A DNA stretch of 64,000 nucleotides from UBA2377 sp964525935 (GTDB lineage Bacteria > Verrucomicrobiota > Verrucomicrobiia > Opitutales > Opitutaceae), in the NCBI GenBank assembly GCA_964525935.1, contig CAZGJZ010000008.1, positions 124,001-188,000 on the forward strand. Reading direction: 5' to 3'. Position numbers and translations under genes: made by a program. Below are positions 16,601-24,914 of the stretch, one piece after another. The notes beneath the pieces are model-generated. The model was not told the DNA's origin, ran no database searches, and was given only the letters and a program-made list of their open reading frames with translations. The number at the start of each line of letters is the position of its first letter. Within the stretch, counting starts at the first letter, position 1.

Positions 16601-17518
16601 CGGGAGGGTAGCCTCTTCCATTTCGCGGTCACCGATACCGGCGTGGGCATTTCCGAGCCCGATCTCGCCAAGCTCTTCCAGCCTTTCCAGCAAGCCGCCG
16701 ACGGCCGCCCGCCTGAGCCGGGCACCGGCCTTGGACTCGTCATCAGCCAGCGCCTTGTCGCGCTCATGGGCGGCACCCTCGCCGTCTCCAGCATGCCCGG
16801 AGCCGGCAGTCGGTTCTCTTTCTCCATCCCGCTGGAAATCATGGCCGACCGCGCCGATGTCCCACGCGCAGCGGCGCGCCACATCGTGGGCTACGCCGGC
16901 CCGCGTAAAAAACTCCTCGTCGTCGACGACATCTCGGTCAACCGCTCCCTGCTCATCGATCTGCTCGCGCCCTTGGGCTTCGAATTGCGCGACGTGGCCA
17001 GTGGCGCGGATGCCTTGCAGGCTGCGCCCGTGTTCGCGCCCGATCTTATCTTTCTCGATCTACGGATGCCCGGCATGGACGGCTTCGAGCTCGCCCGAAA
17101 GCTGCGCGCTTCCACCAGCGGCGCCCGACTGAAACTCGTCGCCATGTCCGCCAGCGCTCTCTCATTCAACCGCAACGACGCCTTCGATGCCGGCTGCGAT
17201 GACTTCCTGGCCAAGCCTTTCCGCGAAGCCGACCTCCTCGCCAAACTTGCGATGCACCTGAACCTGACGTGGATCGAGCAAGCGGTCAGCCCTGAGCCTG
17301 AATCCATCACTTCCCACGGCGTATCTGACACCGCGCCGGATGCGGCAATTCTACAGACCTTGCTGGATGCAGCCCAACGCGGCGAAATCATCACGCTGCG
17401 CCGGCACGTCGCGGAGTTGCGCACCAGCCACCCGGCCTTCGCGCGCGAACTCGATCCGTTGCTTGCCAGCTACCGCCTGGAAGCCGTGCGCGCCCGCCTC
17501 GCTGAATTGCTGCGCTAA
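13622..17518 (+). CDS. Hybrid sensor histidine kinase with periplasmic propeller (copy 1)
   Basis: A 1,298-residue one-piece sensor. Order: signal peptide or N-terminal anchor (about 1-38), periplasmic two-component regulator propeller repeats (about 60-700), a Y_Y_Y domain (about 733-785, with YRLVGYDDHWSDW), one membrane helix (about 793-813), HisKA with phospho-acceptor His860 in NMSHELRTPL, HATPase_c (about 960-1072, with DTGVGIS and GTGLGL), and a receiver domain with Asp1146 in FLDLRMPGMDG. A 55-residue helical tail follows the receiver; it is shared with the downstream paralogue and lacks a clear Hpt signature. Such sensors usually detect oligosaccharides in the periplasm; the ligand here is unknown. 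It is 78 bases from the second kinase, on the same strand. Confidence 0.92.
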   Translation: MAFPVASQPQRFLPSFPAWLAIGLLALSVFGGGTVRAEKPPLDPEATGWFHPESGRPVMKNFRPTDYGGHPQVFAIAFSALGHVHLGNQDGMLEFDGVRWAHHPAPVPNVYALVHDTTANRIWASGNDDIGCFDLQPNGQWLYTSSVPRLPADFLPVGRAFASIQHHGSVYFASARGIVRLGTDSVRVWPETNGRRFSFHAVGDELYVHRGPRGLWQIKGDALVPVCEAEELRRDGELVFLGLHDGRQQWAMSYSGVFSFDPMSGQLNRVEGPLDQIVRVTRLHAGLRLSDGSFALGTNGRGLILISASGHRLRIFDRNTGLADNVVMSLAQDREGGLWLGFNSGAARLDLAGPASVFDSTNGPTPGTTDVWGRHEGRMYLGTSDGLYELQPGDVTEATGARFTRISTGLANVFGLLSVDGEFLVANQAGLSRFNADHTQTILVDTRPNSPYGMVRSKLIPSRYYLSGQRGLTVVEHTATGWKKIGERLDLGDGHNILEEPDGTIWISTYTRGFWRIPAAHTITDWSQAPYEHYFRDSGLPAGFVWTTVTPGLFGPVFFTDKGQARFNASTHRFEPEDRYLVEGRPGAMLTPTAVDSRGDTWATIFRESTIRASIALGRFPQAGNGQTWEPAPASALQEIGFAGAAVMFMDHTDDGEILWSRGYENMIRLDLARLERKPVAWSANPPRLTAEKRHLAQATSVPGTDFTLPFSRDPLTFALSAPRFSSLGNQSFQYRLVGYDDHWSDWSPRAEATFTNLEGGPFTLEVRSRDAAGGLSAPAAVTFRIRPPWHRSTGARVAYGIIALAAVYGFIRWRLGRSERERRRLEQIVQQRTGELAIAKDEAEAANRAKSTFLANMSHELRTPLNGIIGYSQVLMKSPHLTGSDRERLNVVGTSGEHLLKMINEVLDFSKIEAGKLELHSAPFHLPQLLHDIAANLLPRTEQKQLAFRLEPSPDLPDLVLGDAQKLREVLENLLSNAVKFTATGNVTLMAHREGSLFHFAVTDTGVGISEPDLAKLFQPFQQAADGRPPEPGTGLGLVISQRLVALMGGTLAVSSMPGAGSRFSFSIPLEIMADRADVPRAAARHIVGYAGPRKKLLVVDDISVNRSLLIDLLAPLGFELRDVASGADALQAAPVFAPDLIFLDLRMPGMDGFELARKLRASTSGARLKLVAMSASALSFNRNDAFDAGCDDFLAKPFREADLLAKLAMHLNLTWIEQAVSPEPESITSHGVSDTAPDAAILQTLLDAAQRGEIITLRRHVAELRTSHPAFARELDPLLASYRLEAVRARLAELLR

Positions 17519-17527
17519 CCCGCAACC

Positions 17528-17543
17528 TACGCATCCATGCGTA
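17528..17543. promoter_or_regulatory. 7-2-7 palindrome upstream of the second hybrid kinase
   Basis: A perfect inverted repeat TACGCAT-CC-ATGCGTA is centred 61 bases before the start of the second kinase gene. Seven-base half-sites with a two-base centre are the arrangement bound by NarL-type response regulators. The same palindrome with one change per arm occurs at 47639-47654. Confidence 0.55.
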
Positions 17544-17596
17544 TGCCGGGCCGGCGGCCGTTGACCCTCGGTTCGCCATTCGCCAGCACCTAGGTC

Positions 17597-20500
17597 ATGA
17601 TTTGCCCCAGGTGGCTTTGCCGGATCTTTGTCTTGGTCTGCATGGCGCTTCCCGCTCAAGCCGCGGATAACGAGCGTGGCCGGCCGTTCATCGAGAATTT
17701 CACCGGCCGGGATTTCGCCGGAGCCTCGCAACTCTACGCCCCCGCCCAGGCCGAAAACGGCCTGATGTATTTCATCAACTGGCACACGATCGTCATCTAC
17801 GATGGCCAGAAATGGGAGCGAGTCCCGCTTGGCGATCGCTTCATCCTTGGATTTCGCGCCTCCGCCGACGGCAGCTTCTACGCCTCCCCGGCGGACGACA
17901 TCGGTCGCGCCGCCAAGAATGCCAAGGGCGTGTGGCAGTTCACCAGCTTCGCGGCGCAACTCCCCCCGGAGCTGCGCCCGCTCGGCCACGTGTGGACAAT
18001 CGTCGAGCACGGCGATGACTTGTTTTTCACCACCAACCGCCATGTCGTGCGTCTGCCGGGTCGCGATCCCGCGAAGGCAAAAACCTGGCCTGGCTCACCC
18101 AAGGCCCGCCTGTTGCGCGTCCGCGACACGTTGTATCTTTTCGACAATGGCAAGGGCTTGCTGCGCTACGCCGACGGCGATTTCCAACCCTTTGCCTCCG
18201 GTCCGGAACTGATGGACCCCAAGCTTGGCATGGTCTTCGCCGGTGCCGACCATGGACTGTGGGCGGCGTGCACCGACGGTCGCGTATTTCGTATCGCCGA
18301 TGATGGCCGCGTGTCCGCCTGGCGCCATGACGCCGAGCCTGTCATCGGTCCCGCAGTGCGCACCGGCGTCGCGCTATTGGACGGCGGCATCGTCCTCGGC
18401 ACGGGCGACCGCGGCGTATTTGTCCTCTCCCCCGACGGCCGGGTGCGGCATCACCTCACCGAAAATAACGGCCTCGAATCCAACAACATCTCCACCTCGG
18501 CGCGTGACCGCGAAGGCGGCGTCTGGGTCGCACACACCGCCGGCTGCAGCCGGCTCGAGCTCGATCCGCGGGTGACCGTGTTCGACCGTCAAAACGGCCT
18601 CGGTCGCGCCACCACGCTCGACAAAGTCATCCGCCATCGCGGCACCCTCTACGCCGCTTCCGAGGAAGGTCTCTTCCGTCTCGAACCCGCCACCGCGTCA
18701 CCCGGCAGCGAAGCCCGCTGGGTGAAAACGCCCTCCGTCGGTCGCAACATCGTTCGCTCCCTCACGTCGACTGGCGACGAACTGCTCGTGCTGCGGGCCA
18801 ATACGCTCGAACGTTGGACCGGCTCGGCGCTTGAGCCGATCAGTGCCCTGCCTCCGGATGCCGGCATGGGTGTCGACATCGACGCCGCGCCCGGCCGGGT
18901 TTTCGTGAGCTCTTTCAACGGCGTGCTCGTCTTTACACCCAACGACCAAGGCGCGTGGCGGTATTCCGCGACTGTGCCCACGGCCCTTGCACCCATCGAG
19001 TCCTTCGTCCCCGGCGACGCCTCTGACGAATGGTGGATTGGCACGCCGACGCAGGGCGCATTCCTCGCCACGATCCCGGCGTCGGGCGAGATGCGCACCC
19101 GTGCCATCGATCCGGCCGACGGCCTCCCTGCTGGCCGCGGCATCAGAATCGACAACACCCCGGCGGGACGGATCTTTCGCACGACGGATAATTTCTACTT
19201 CTTCAATCGCGACACCCGCCGCTACGAACCCAATAACCGGCTGCTGATTGAAGGCCGCCCGTTACGCAGTATTTCGTGGATCACCGCTACCCGCGACGGC
19301 CGCATCTTCCTCCAAGCCGCCCGGCCCGACGATCCTGCCCAGCTTCAGATCGGCTGGTTCGCGCGCACCTCGACTGCCACGCCGTGGACATGGCATCCGC
19401 TCCCGGCCCGGCTGACCCAGCGGCTCGGCCCCATCGGCACGCGCTGGCTCCAGCACGACACCGAGGGCGACACCGACGTGCTGTGGGCCTCGGGTTCAGG
19501 CGTGATTCTCCGCATCGACCTCAAATCACCGGAGCCAGCAGCCACGGCTCCGGTATCAGTCATCCGTCAGGCCACGCATGGAGAAGTCGCCCTGCCCCAG
19601 GCAGGTGGCCCGCCGCTCGCCTTCTCCCCTGATCCGGTGCGTTTCAGCTATGCCAGTCCGGTCTTCGGCGCTGGCGCCACGATGAAGTTTCAAACCCGGC
19701 TCCTCGGCTATCAGGACCACTGGTCCGAACCGAGCGCGCGCACTTCCATCGAATTCACCAACTTGATTGGCGGGCCTTTCGTCTTCGAGGTGCGCGCCGT
19801 CGATGCCGACCGGCAGGTCGGTCCTCCGGCACGCTACGAATTCAGTATCGCCGCGCCTTGGTATCGCACCACTCCCGCCTACGTGTTTTACGTCGTGTTC
19901 GGACTTGCCGTCATCGCCGGCTATATCCGGCTCCGCCTGCGTCACTCGGAACGCGAACGCGCCCGCCTCGAGCGGATCGTCACCGAGCGCACCGCCGAGT
20001 TGAAAACCGCAAAGGAAATCGCCGACACCGCCAACCGTGCCAAGAGCACCTTCCTCGCCAACATGAGCCACGAGCTGCGCACCCCGCTCAACGGCGTGAT
20101 CGGTTACGCGCAGGTGCTCATGAAGGAACGCGAACTGTCGCTGAAAAACCGCGAGCGCCTCCGCATCCTTCAAACCTGCGGCGAGCACCTCCTGCGCATG
20201 ATCAACGAGGTGCTCGATTTCTCGAAGATCGAAGCTGGCAAAATGGAGCTGACGACCACGCCATTTCACCTGCCACAGCTGCTGCGCGACATCGCGGCCG
20301 CCGCCAGCCAGCGCTTTGAGCAGAAGCAGCTCGGTTTCGCGTTCGAGCCTGCGAGCGACCTGCCCGACCTCGTCCTCGGCGACCCGCTCAAACTCCGCCA
20401 GGTAATCGACAACTTGCTGGGTAACGCGGCCAAGTTCACGTTCACCGGGGTCGTGAAATTCGAAATCCATCCGATCGGACCGGAACAGATTCAGTTCAGC

Positions 20501-21409
20501 GTGAGCGACACTGGTGTCGGCATCAGCGCCGCGGACCTGAGCCGGCTCTTCACCCCCTTCCAGCAGGCGGTCGATGGCCGGCCACCGGAGCCGGGCACTG
20601 GGCTCGGCCTGTCGATCAGCCAGCGCATGGTCGCGCTCATGGGCGGCACGCTGGAGGTCGAAAGCCGGCCCGGCGCCGGCAGCCGTTTTTTCTTCACGCT
20701 CCCGCTGGCCGTCATTTCCACCAATGCCGAGGCACGGCGTTCCAATGCCAGCATCATCACCGGCTACCACGGCCCACGTCGCCGCCTGCTCGTGGTGGAC
20801 GACATCGCCACGAACCGCCACGTCCTGCGCGACCTGCTCACGCCCCTTGGTTTCGATGTCACAGAGGCCACCAACGGCGACCAAGCCCTCGCCCTCGCGC
20901 CAACGTTGAAACCGGACGTCGTTTTCCTCGACCTGCGCATGCCGGGGATCGACGGGCTCGAACTCGCCAAACGCCTGCGGGCGCAATCCGGCGGCACCGC
21001 CATGAAACTGATCGCGATGTCGGCTTCCGTGCTCTCCTTCAATCGCGAGAAAGCCTTTGCGGCCGGCTGCGATGATTTCCTGCCCAAGCCATTCCGCGAG
21101 GACGATCTACTAGCCCGCCTCGGCCTTGCGCTGCATCTCGAATGGATCGGTGACACCGACAAAGCCACCAGTCGCAGCGACTCGCCCTGGCCGTTCGCGA
21201 GCGTCACAACGCAATTGCCGATGGGCGTGATCACGGAGCTGCTGGCGATCGCCCGCCGCGGGGAAATCGCTCAACTCCGCCGGCGGCTCGAAGAATTGAA
21301 AGGCGATCCACTGGTTGACGCGCTCGACCGGGTCGCGAAAACTTACCGCATGGAACGCATCCGTGAATTGCTTGAGCGTCAGCTCTTGTCTCAGCGCACC
21401 GACTCATGA
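17597..21409 (+). CDS. Hybrid sensor histidine kinase with periplasmic propeller (copy 2)
   Basis: A 1,270-residue paralogue of the upstream kinase with the same order of parts: signal peptide (about 1-23), periplasmic propeller repeats (about 30-650), Y_Y_Y domain (about 698-751, with GYQDHWSEP), membrane helix (about 761-781), HisKA with His825 in NMSHELRTPLNG, HATPase_c (about 925-1040) and receiver domain with Asp1112 in FLDLRMPGIDG, then a helical tail. The kinase core is close to copy 1, while the sensor half is much more diverged, consistent with duplication and new ligand specificity. Its stop overlaps the start of a REC-LuxR regulator gene (ATGA), which strongly suggests that regulator is its partner. 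Confidence 0.92.
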   Translation: MICPRWLCRIFVLVCMALPAQAADNERGRPFIENFTGRDFAGASQLYAPAQAENGLMYFINWHTIVIYDGQKWERVPLGDRFILGFRASADGSFYASPADDIGRAAKNAKGVWQFTSFAAQLPPELRPLGHVWTIVEHGDDLFFTTNRHVVRLPGRDPAKAKTWPGSPKARLLRVRDTLYLFDNGKGLLRYADGDFQPFASGPELMDPKLGMVFAGADHGLWAACTDGRVFRIADDGRVSAWRHDAEPVIGPAVRTGVALLDGGIVLGTGDRGVFVLSPDGRVRHHLTENNGLESNNISTSARDREGGVWVAHTAGCSRLELDPRVTVFDRQNGLGRATTLDKVIRHRGTLYAASEEGLFRLEPATASPGSEARWVKTPSVGRNIVRSLTSTGDELLVLRANTLERWTGSALEPISALPPDAGMGVDIDAAPGRVFVSSFNGVLVFTPNDQGAWRYSATVPTALAPIESFVPGDASDEWWIGTPTQGAFLATIPASGEMRTRAIDPADGLPAGRGIRIDNTPAGRIFRTTDNFYFFNRDTRRYEPNNRLLIEGRPLRSISWITATRDGRIFLQAARPDDPAQLQIGWFARTSTATPWTWHPLPARLTQRLGPIGTRWLQHDTEGDTDVLWASGSGVILRIDLKSPEPAATAPVSVIRQATHGEVALPQAGGPPLAFSPDPVRFSYASPVFGAGATMKFQTRLLGYQDHWSEPSARTSIEFTNLIGGPFVFEVRAVDADRQVGPPARYEFSIAAPWYRTTPAYVFYVVFGLAVIAGYIRLRLRHSERERARLERIVTERTAELKTAKEIADTANRAKSTFLANMSHELRTPLNGVIGYAQVLMKERELSLKNRERLRILQTCGEHLLRMINEVLDFSKIEAGKMELTTTPFHLPQLLRDIAAAASQRFEQKQLGFAFEPASDLPDLVLGDPLKLRQVIDNLLGNAAKFTFTGVVKFEIHPIGPEQIQFSVSDTGVGISAADLSRLFTPFQQAVDGRPPEPGTGLGLSISQRMVALMGGTLEVESRPGAGSRFFFTLPLAVISTNAEARRSNASIITGYHGPRRRLLVVDDIATNRHVLRDLLTPLGFDVTEATNGDQALALAPTLKPDVVFLDLRMPGIDGLELAKRLRAQSGGTAMKLIAMSASVLSFNREKAFAAGCDDFLPKPFREDDLLARLGLALHLEWIGDTDKATSRSDSPWPFASVTTQLPMGVITELLAIARRGEIAQLRRRLEELKGDPLVDALDRVAKTYRMERIRELLERQLLSQRTDS

Positions 21410-22290
21410 AATCACCCCGCCGCGTCCTCGTCGTCGACGATACTCCTGCAAATCTTTCCCTCGTCCTCGACGCGTTGAGCGAAGCAGGTCACGAGATCCT
21501 CGTCGCTGAAAACGGCCGGAGCGCGCTGGCCCTGCTGGAGCACACGACGCCCGACCTTATTCTCCTCGACGCCGTCATGCCGGGCATGGACGGATTCGCC
21601 ACCTGCGAACGCATCAAGCAAAACCCTGCCTATCAAAGCGTGCCCGTGCTGTTCATGACCGCGTTGGATACGCCTGATGAAAAACTCCGCGCCTTCGCCG
21701 CCGGTGCCGTCGATTATATCCTGAAACCGGTTTATCCCGCGGAAGTGCTGGCGCGCGTGAACACACACCTGGAGATCCGCGCCCTGCAACGCTCGCTGGA
21801 AGATGAACTCGCGATGCGAATCGAGGCCGAGAACCAACTCCGCCAGTCCCTCGACCGCGCCGTGGTGCTGGTCGATGCCAGCGGCCGTATCACCTTCGCC
21901 ACCCACCTCGCCGAGGCTTTGTTGCACAAGCACTGTCCCGGACACACGCCGGGGCAACTGCCGCCCCAGCTGCGGCAGGATAATCCGCCGTTGATCGTGC
22001 GCCGCTTCGCCGAGCGGGGCCGTTCCGACCTCGAGTTGCTCGTGCTGGAGGAGCGCGGCTCACCGCCCGGCCCTGCGGCACTCATCCAGCTCGGCCTGAC
22101 CGCCCGCGAAGCCGAGGTGCTTTACTGGGTCGCGCAGGGCAAGAGCAACCCCGACATCTCCACCATCCTCGGCGCCGGCGTGCGCACCGTGCACAAGCAC
22201 GTCGAAAACATTTTCCGCAAGCTCGGCCTGGAAACGCGCAACGCCGCCACCCTCGCCGCTCTCGAAATCCTGCGCCCGCCCGCGCGCTGA
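21406..22290 (+). CDS. Response regulator, REC plus LuxR-type HTH
   Basis: 294 residues. An N-terminal receiver domain (about 5-125) has the acidic pair Asp11-Asp12, phospho-acceptor Asp55 in LLDAVMPG and Lys107 in ILKPV. The middle part (about 130-215) starts with a coiled coil, and its LVDASGRITFATHLAEALL stretch resembles a PAS domain start. The C-terminal LuxR/NarL helix-turn-helix (about 228-285) shows LTAREAEVL and VRTVHKHVENIFRKLG. It is coupled to the second kinase by a 4-base ATGA overlap and followed by a strong bidirectional terminator. The 7-2-7 palindromes at 17528 and 47639 are plausible binding sites for this type of DNA-binding domain. Confidence 0.92.
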   Translation: MKSPRRVLVVDDTPANLSLVLDALSEAGHEILVAENGRSALALLEHTTPDLILLDAVMPGMDGFATCERIKQNPAYQSVPVLFMTALDTPDEKLRAFAAGAVDYILKPVYPAEVLARVNTHLEIRALQRSLEDELAMRIEAENQLRQSLDRAVVLVDASGRITFATHLAEALLHKHCPGHTPGQLPPQLRQDNPPLIVRRFAERGRSDLELLVLEERGSPPGPAALIQLGLTAREAEVLYWVAQGKSNPDISTILGAGVRTVHKHVENIFRKLGLETRNAATLAALEILRPPAR

Positions 22291-22297
22291 AGCCGGC

Positions 22298-22338
22298 AAA
22301 GGAAAACCCCGCTCCCTATGCGGGGGCGGGGTTCCTTT
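22298..22338. terminator. Bidirectional terminator between response regulator and clpC
   Basis: The stem AACCCCGC (22305-22312) with GCGGGGTT (22326-22333) is extended outward by AAAGGAA with TTCCTTT, giving about 15 paired bases. It sits between two convergent genes, 7 bases after the regulator stop and 21 bases from the clpC stop. Confidence 0.8.
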
Positions 22339-22359
22339 GGACGACGGATGGTCGTCGTG

Positions 22360-24888
22360 TTACGACGCCACTCCAGTGGTGGCGGGAGGCGTCTTTTGTT
22401 TGAAGATAAGTTTCTCCCCGTCGCGTTCGACGAGGACCGGTTCGCCGTCCTTCACGTCGCCGCGCAGGATGGCCTCGGCGAGCGGGTCCTCGACGTAGTG
22501 CTCGACCGCCCGGCGCAGCGGACGCGCACCGTATTTCTCGTCGTAGCCCTTCTCGATGAGCAAGGTCTTGGCCTCGGCGGAGAACTCGAGCGAGATTTTG
22601 CGCTCGGCCAGCCGTTGCGCGAACTTCGTCAGTTCGAGCTCGATGATCTTCACCAGGTCGTCCTTGGCGAGCGGCCGGAAGAAGATGATGTCGGAGATAC
22701 GGTTCAGGAACTCGGGCTTGAAGACGCGCTTGGCTTCCTCGAGCACCTTTTCCCGCATTTTCTCGGAATCATTGAAGTTCGCCGCGGCGGCGGCAAAGCC
22801 CATCGAGGTCTGGCGCTGCAGGAGCTGCGCGCCGACGTTCGAGGTCATGATGATGATCGTATTCCGGAAATCAACCGAGCGGCCCAGTGAATCGGTCAGG
22901 CGACCGTCTTCGAGGATCTGCAGGAGGATCTGGATGACATCAGGGTGCGCCTTCTCGACTTCGTCGAAGAGCACCACGGCATACGGCTTGCGCCGCACGG
23001 CCTCGGTGAGCTGGCCACCCTCGTCATAGCCGACGTAGCCGGGAGGCGAGCCGACGAGACGGGAGACGGCGAACTTCTCCATGTATTCGGACATGTCGAT
23101 CTGGATGATCGCGTCCTGGTTGCCGAACATCTGCGCGGCGAGCTGCTTCGCGGTTTCGGTTTTGCCGACACCGGTCGGGCCGACGAACATAAACGAGCCG
23201 ATCGGGCGGCGCGGATCCTTGAGATCGGCCCGCGATCGGCGCAGCGCACGGGCAATGGCCGACGCGGCGAGGTCCTGGCCGATGACGACCTTTTGAATCT
23301 CGGATTCCATGGCGAGGAGCTTCTCGCTCTCCTTCTTCTCCATGCGATTGAGCGGAATGCCCGTCCAGTCAGCCACGACGTGCATCATCAAGTCTTCCTC
23401 GATGGTGACGCGCTTCTCCTCGCGGGCCTTGCGCCACTCTTCCGTGACGATCTCCTGCTTCGCGCGGAGCTGCTTCTCCTGGTCGCGGAATTTGGCGGCC
23501 TCCTCGAAATGCTGCTCGGCGATCGCCTTCTCCTTCTGCGCGCAGACGGCTTCGATTTCCTTGCTCAGGTCCTCGATATTCGGCGGGCGGCTGAGCGCAC
23601 CGATGCGGGCGCGCGAACCGGCTTCGTCCATCACGTCGATCGCCTTGTCGGGCAGGAAGCGGCCCGTGATGTAGCGGTCGGAGAGTTTAACGGCAGCCTC
23701 GATGGACTTGTCGGTGAAGACGGCCTTGTGGTGATCCTCATACTTCGAGCGGATGCCCTTGAGGATCTGGATCGTATCGTCGACCGACGGCGCCTCGACC
23801 TTCACGGACTGGAAACGACGGTCGAGCGCGGAGTCCTTCTCGATATACTTGCGGTATTCGTTGAGGGTGGTCGCACCGATGCACTGCAGCTCACCGCGGG
23901 AAAGCGCGGGCTTGAAGATGTTCGAGGCGTCCATCGCACCCTCGGCGGCGCCGGCGCCCACGATGGTGTGGAGCTCGTCGATGAAGAGGATGATGTTCTT
24001 GGCGCGCTTGATCTCGTCCATCACGGCCTTGATGCGCTCTTCGAACTGGCCGCGGTATTTTGTGCCGGCCACCATGAGCGCGAGATCGAGCGTGATGACT
24101 TTCCGCTCCAGCAAAATCTCCGGGACGTTGCCCGCGGCGATTTCCTGGGCGAGACCTTCGACGATGGCGGTCTTGCCGACGCCAGCCTCACCGATCAGCA
24201 CGGGATTGTTCTTCGTGCGACGGCAGAGGATCTGAATGACGCGGCGGATCTCGTTCTTGCGGCCGACGACCGGGTCCATCTCGGACTTGCGGGCCAGCTC
24301 GGTGAGATCGCGGCCAAAGGCCTTGAGCGCGGGAGTTTTGACTTCCTTCTTGTCGTCAGGCTGGGCGCCCGGACGTTGCGAACCGCCAGCGGCGGCTTCC
24401 TCGCCACCGCCACCGCCGCCTTGTTCACCGGCGGAGAATTGCGGGTCAAGTTCGCGGAGGATTTCGTTGCGGGTGCGCTCGATGTCGATCTCGAGCGACT
24501 TGAGCACGCGGGCCGCGACGCCCTCGCCTTCGCGGAGCAGGCCGAGCAGGATGTGCTCCGTGCCGACGTAGGAATGGTTGAGCGTCTTCGCTTCTTTACC
24601 AGCGAGCGCGAGCACCTTCTTCACGCGAGGCGTGTAAGGGATGCTGCCGGGAGTCTTGGTTTCCTGGCCCGTGCCAACCTGCTTCTCCACGGCGGCGCGC
24701 ACGGTCTCGAGGTCGAGACCCATCTTCTGGAGCACGCTGACGGCGACGCCCTGCCCCAGCTTGATCAGCCCGAGGAGAATGTGCTCGGTGCCGACGTAGT
24801 TGTGGTGGAAGCGATCGGCTTCCTTGCGGGCCAGCGCCAGCACTTGCTGGGCGCGCGGCGTGAAATTGTTCATCGGTTCCTGCGACAT
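22360..24888 (-). CDS. clpC: ATP-dependent Clp protease ATP-binding subunit ClpC
   Basis: An 842-residue AAA+ unfoldase that feeds substrates to ClpP. Order: two Clp_N repeats (about 6-70 and 84-147), a Gly/Glu/Ala linker (155-180), AAA domain 1 with Walker A GEAGVGKT (233-240), a middle UVR-type helix (HFEEAAKFRDQ, 460-470) that marks ClpC rather than ClpA, AAA domain 2 with Walker A GPTGVGKT (570-577), and an MGF tripeptide likely to be the ClpP-docking loop. mcsB and mcsA lie immediately upstream on the same strand (26 bases from mcsB), the same three partners as in the Bacillus ctsR-mcsA-mcsB-clpC operon but in the order mcsA-mcsB-clpC and without ctsR. Confidence 0.96.
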   Translation of the reverse strand: MSQEPMNNFTPRAQQVLALARKEADRFHHNYVGTEHILLGLIKLGQGVAVSVLQKMGLDLETVRAAVEKQVGTGQETKTPGSIPYTPRVKKVLALAGKEAKTLNHSYVGTEHILLGLLREGEGVAARVLKSLEIDIERTRNEILRELDPQFSAGEQGGGGGGEEAAAGGSQRPGAQPDDKKEVKTPALKAFGRDLTELARKSEMDPVVGRKNEIRRVIQILCRRTKNNPVLIGEAGVGKTAIVEGLAQEIAAGNVPEILLERKVITLDLALMVAGTKYRGQFEERIKAVMDEIKRAKNIILFIDELHTIVGAGAAEGAMDASNIFKPALSRGELQCIGATTLNEYRKYIEKDSALDRRFQSVKVEAPSVDDTIQILKGIRSKYEDHHKAVFTDKSIEAAVKLSDRYITGRFLPDKAIDVMDEAGSRARIGALSRPPNIEDLSKEIEAVCAQKEKAIAEQHFEEAAKFRDQEKQLRAKQEIVTEEWRKAREEKRVTIEEDLMMHVVADWTGIPLNRMEKKESEKLLAMESEIQKVVIGQDLAASAIARALRRSRADLKDPRRPIGSFMFVGPTGVGKTETAKQLAAQMFGNQDAIIQIDMSEYMEKFAVSRLVGSPPGYVGYDEGGQLTEAVRRKPYAVVLFDEVEKAHPDVIQILLQILEDGRLTDSLGRSVDFRNTIIIMTSNVGAQLLQRQTSMGFAAAAANFNDSEKMREKVLEEAKRVFKPEFLNRISDIIFFRPLAKDDLVKIIELELTKFAQRLAERKISLEFSAEAKTLLIEKGYDEKYGARPLRRAVEHYVEDPLAEAILRGDVKDGEPVLVERDGEKLIFKQKTPPATTGVAS

Positions 24889-24914
24889 GGTTTTATTTTA
24901 AATTGATGGGTGTA

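Noticed and set aside
13664..16882. Open frame of about 1,070 codons antisense to the first hybrid kinase
   Set aside because: It mirrors the high-GC third-position bias of the real gene; the translation has no recognisable domain, and the plus-strand kinase is complete with all motifs.
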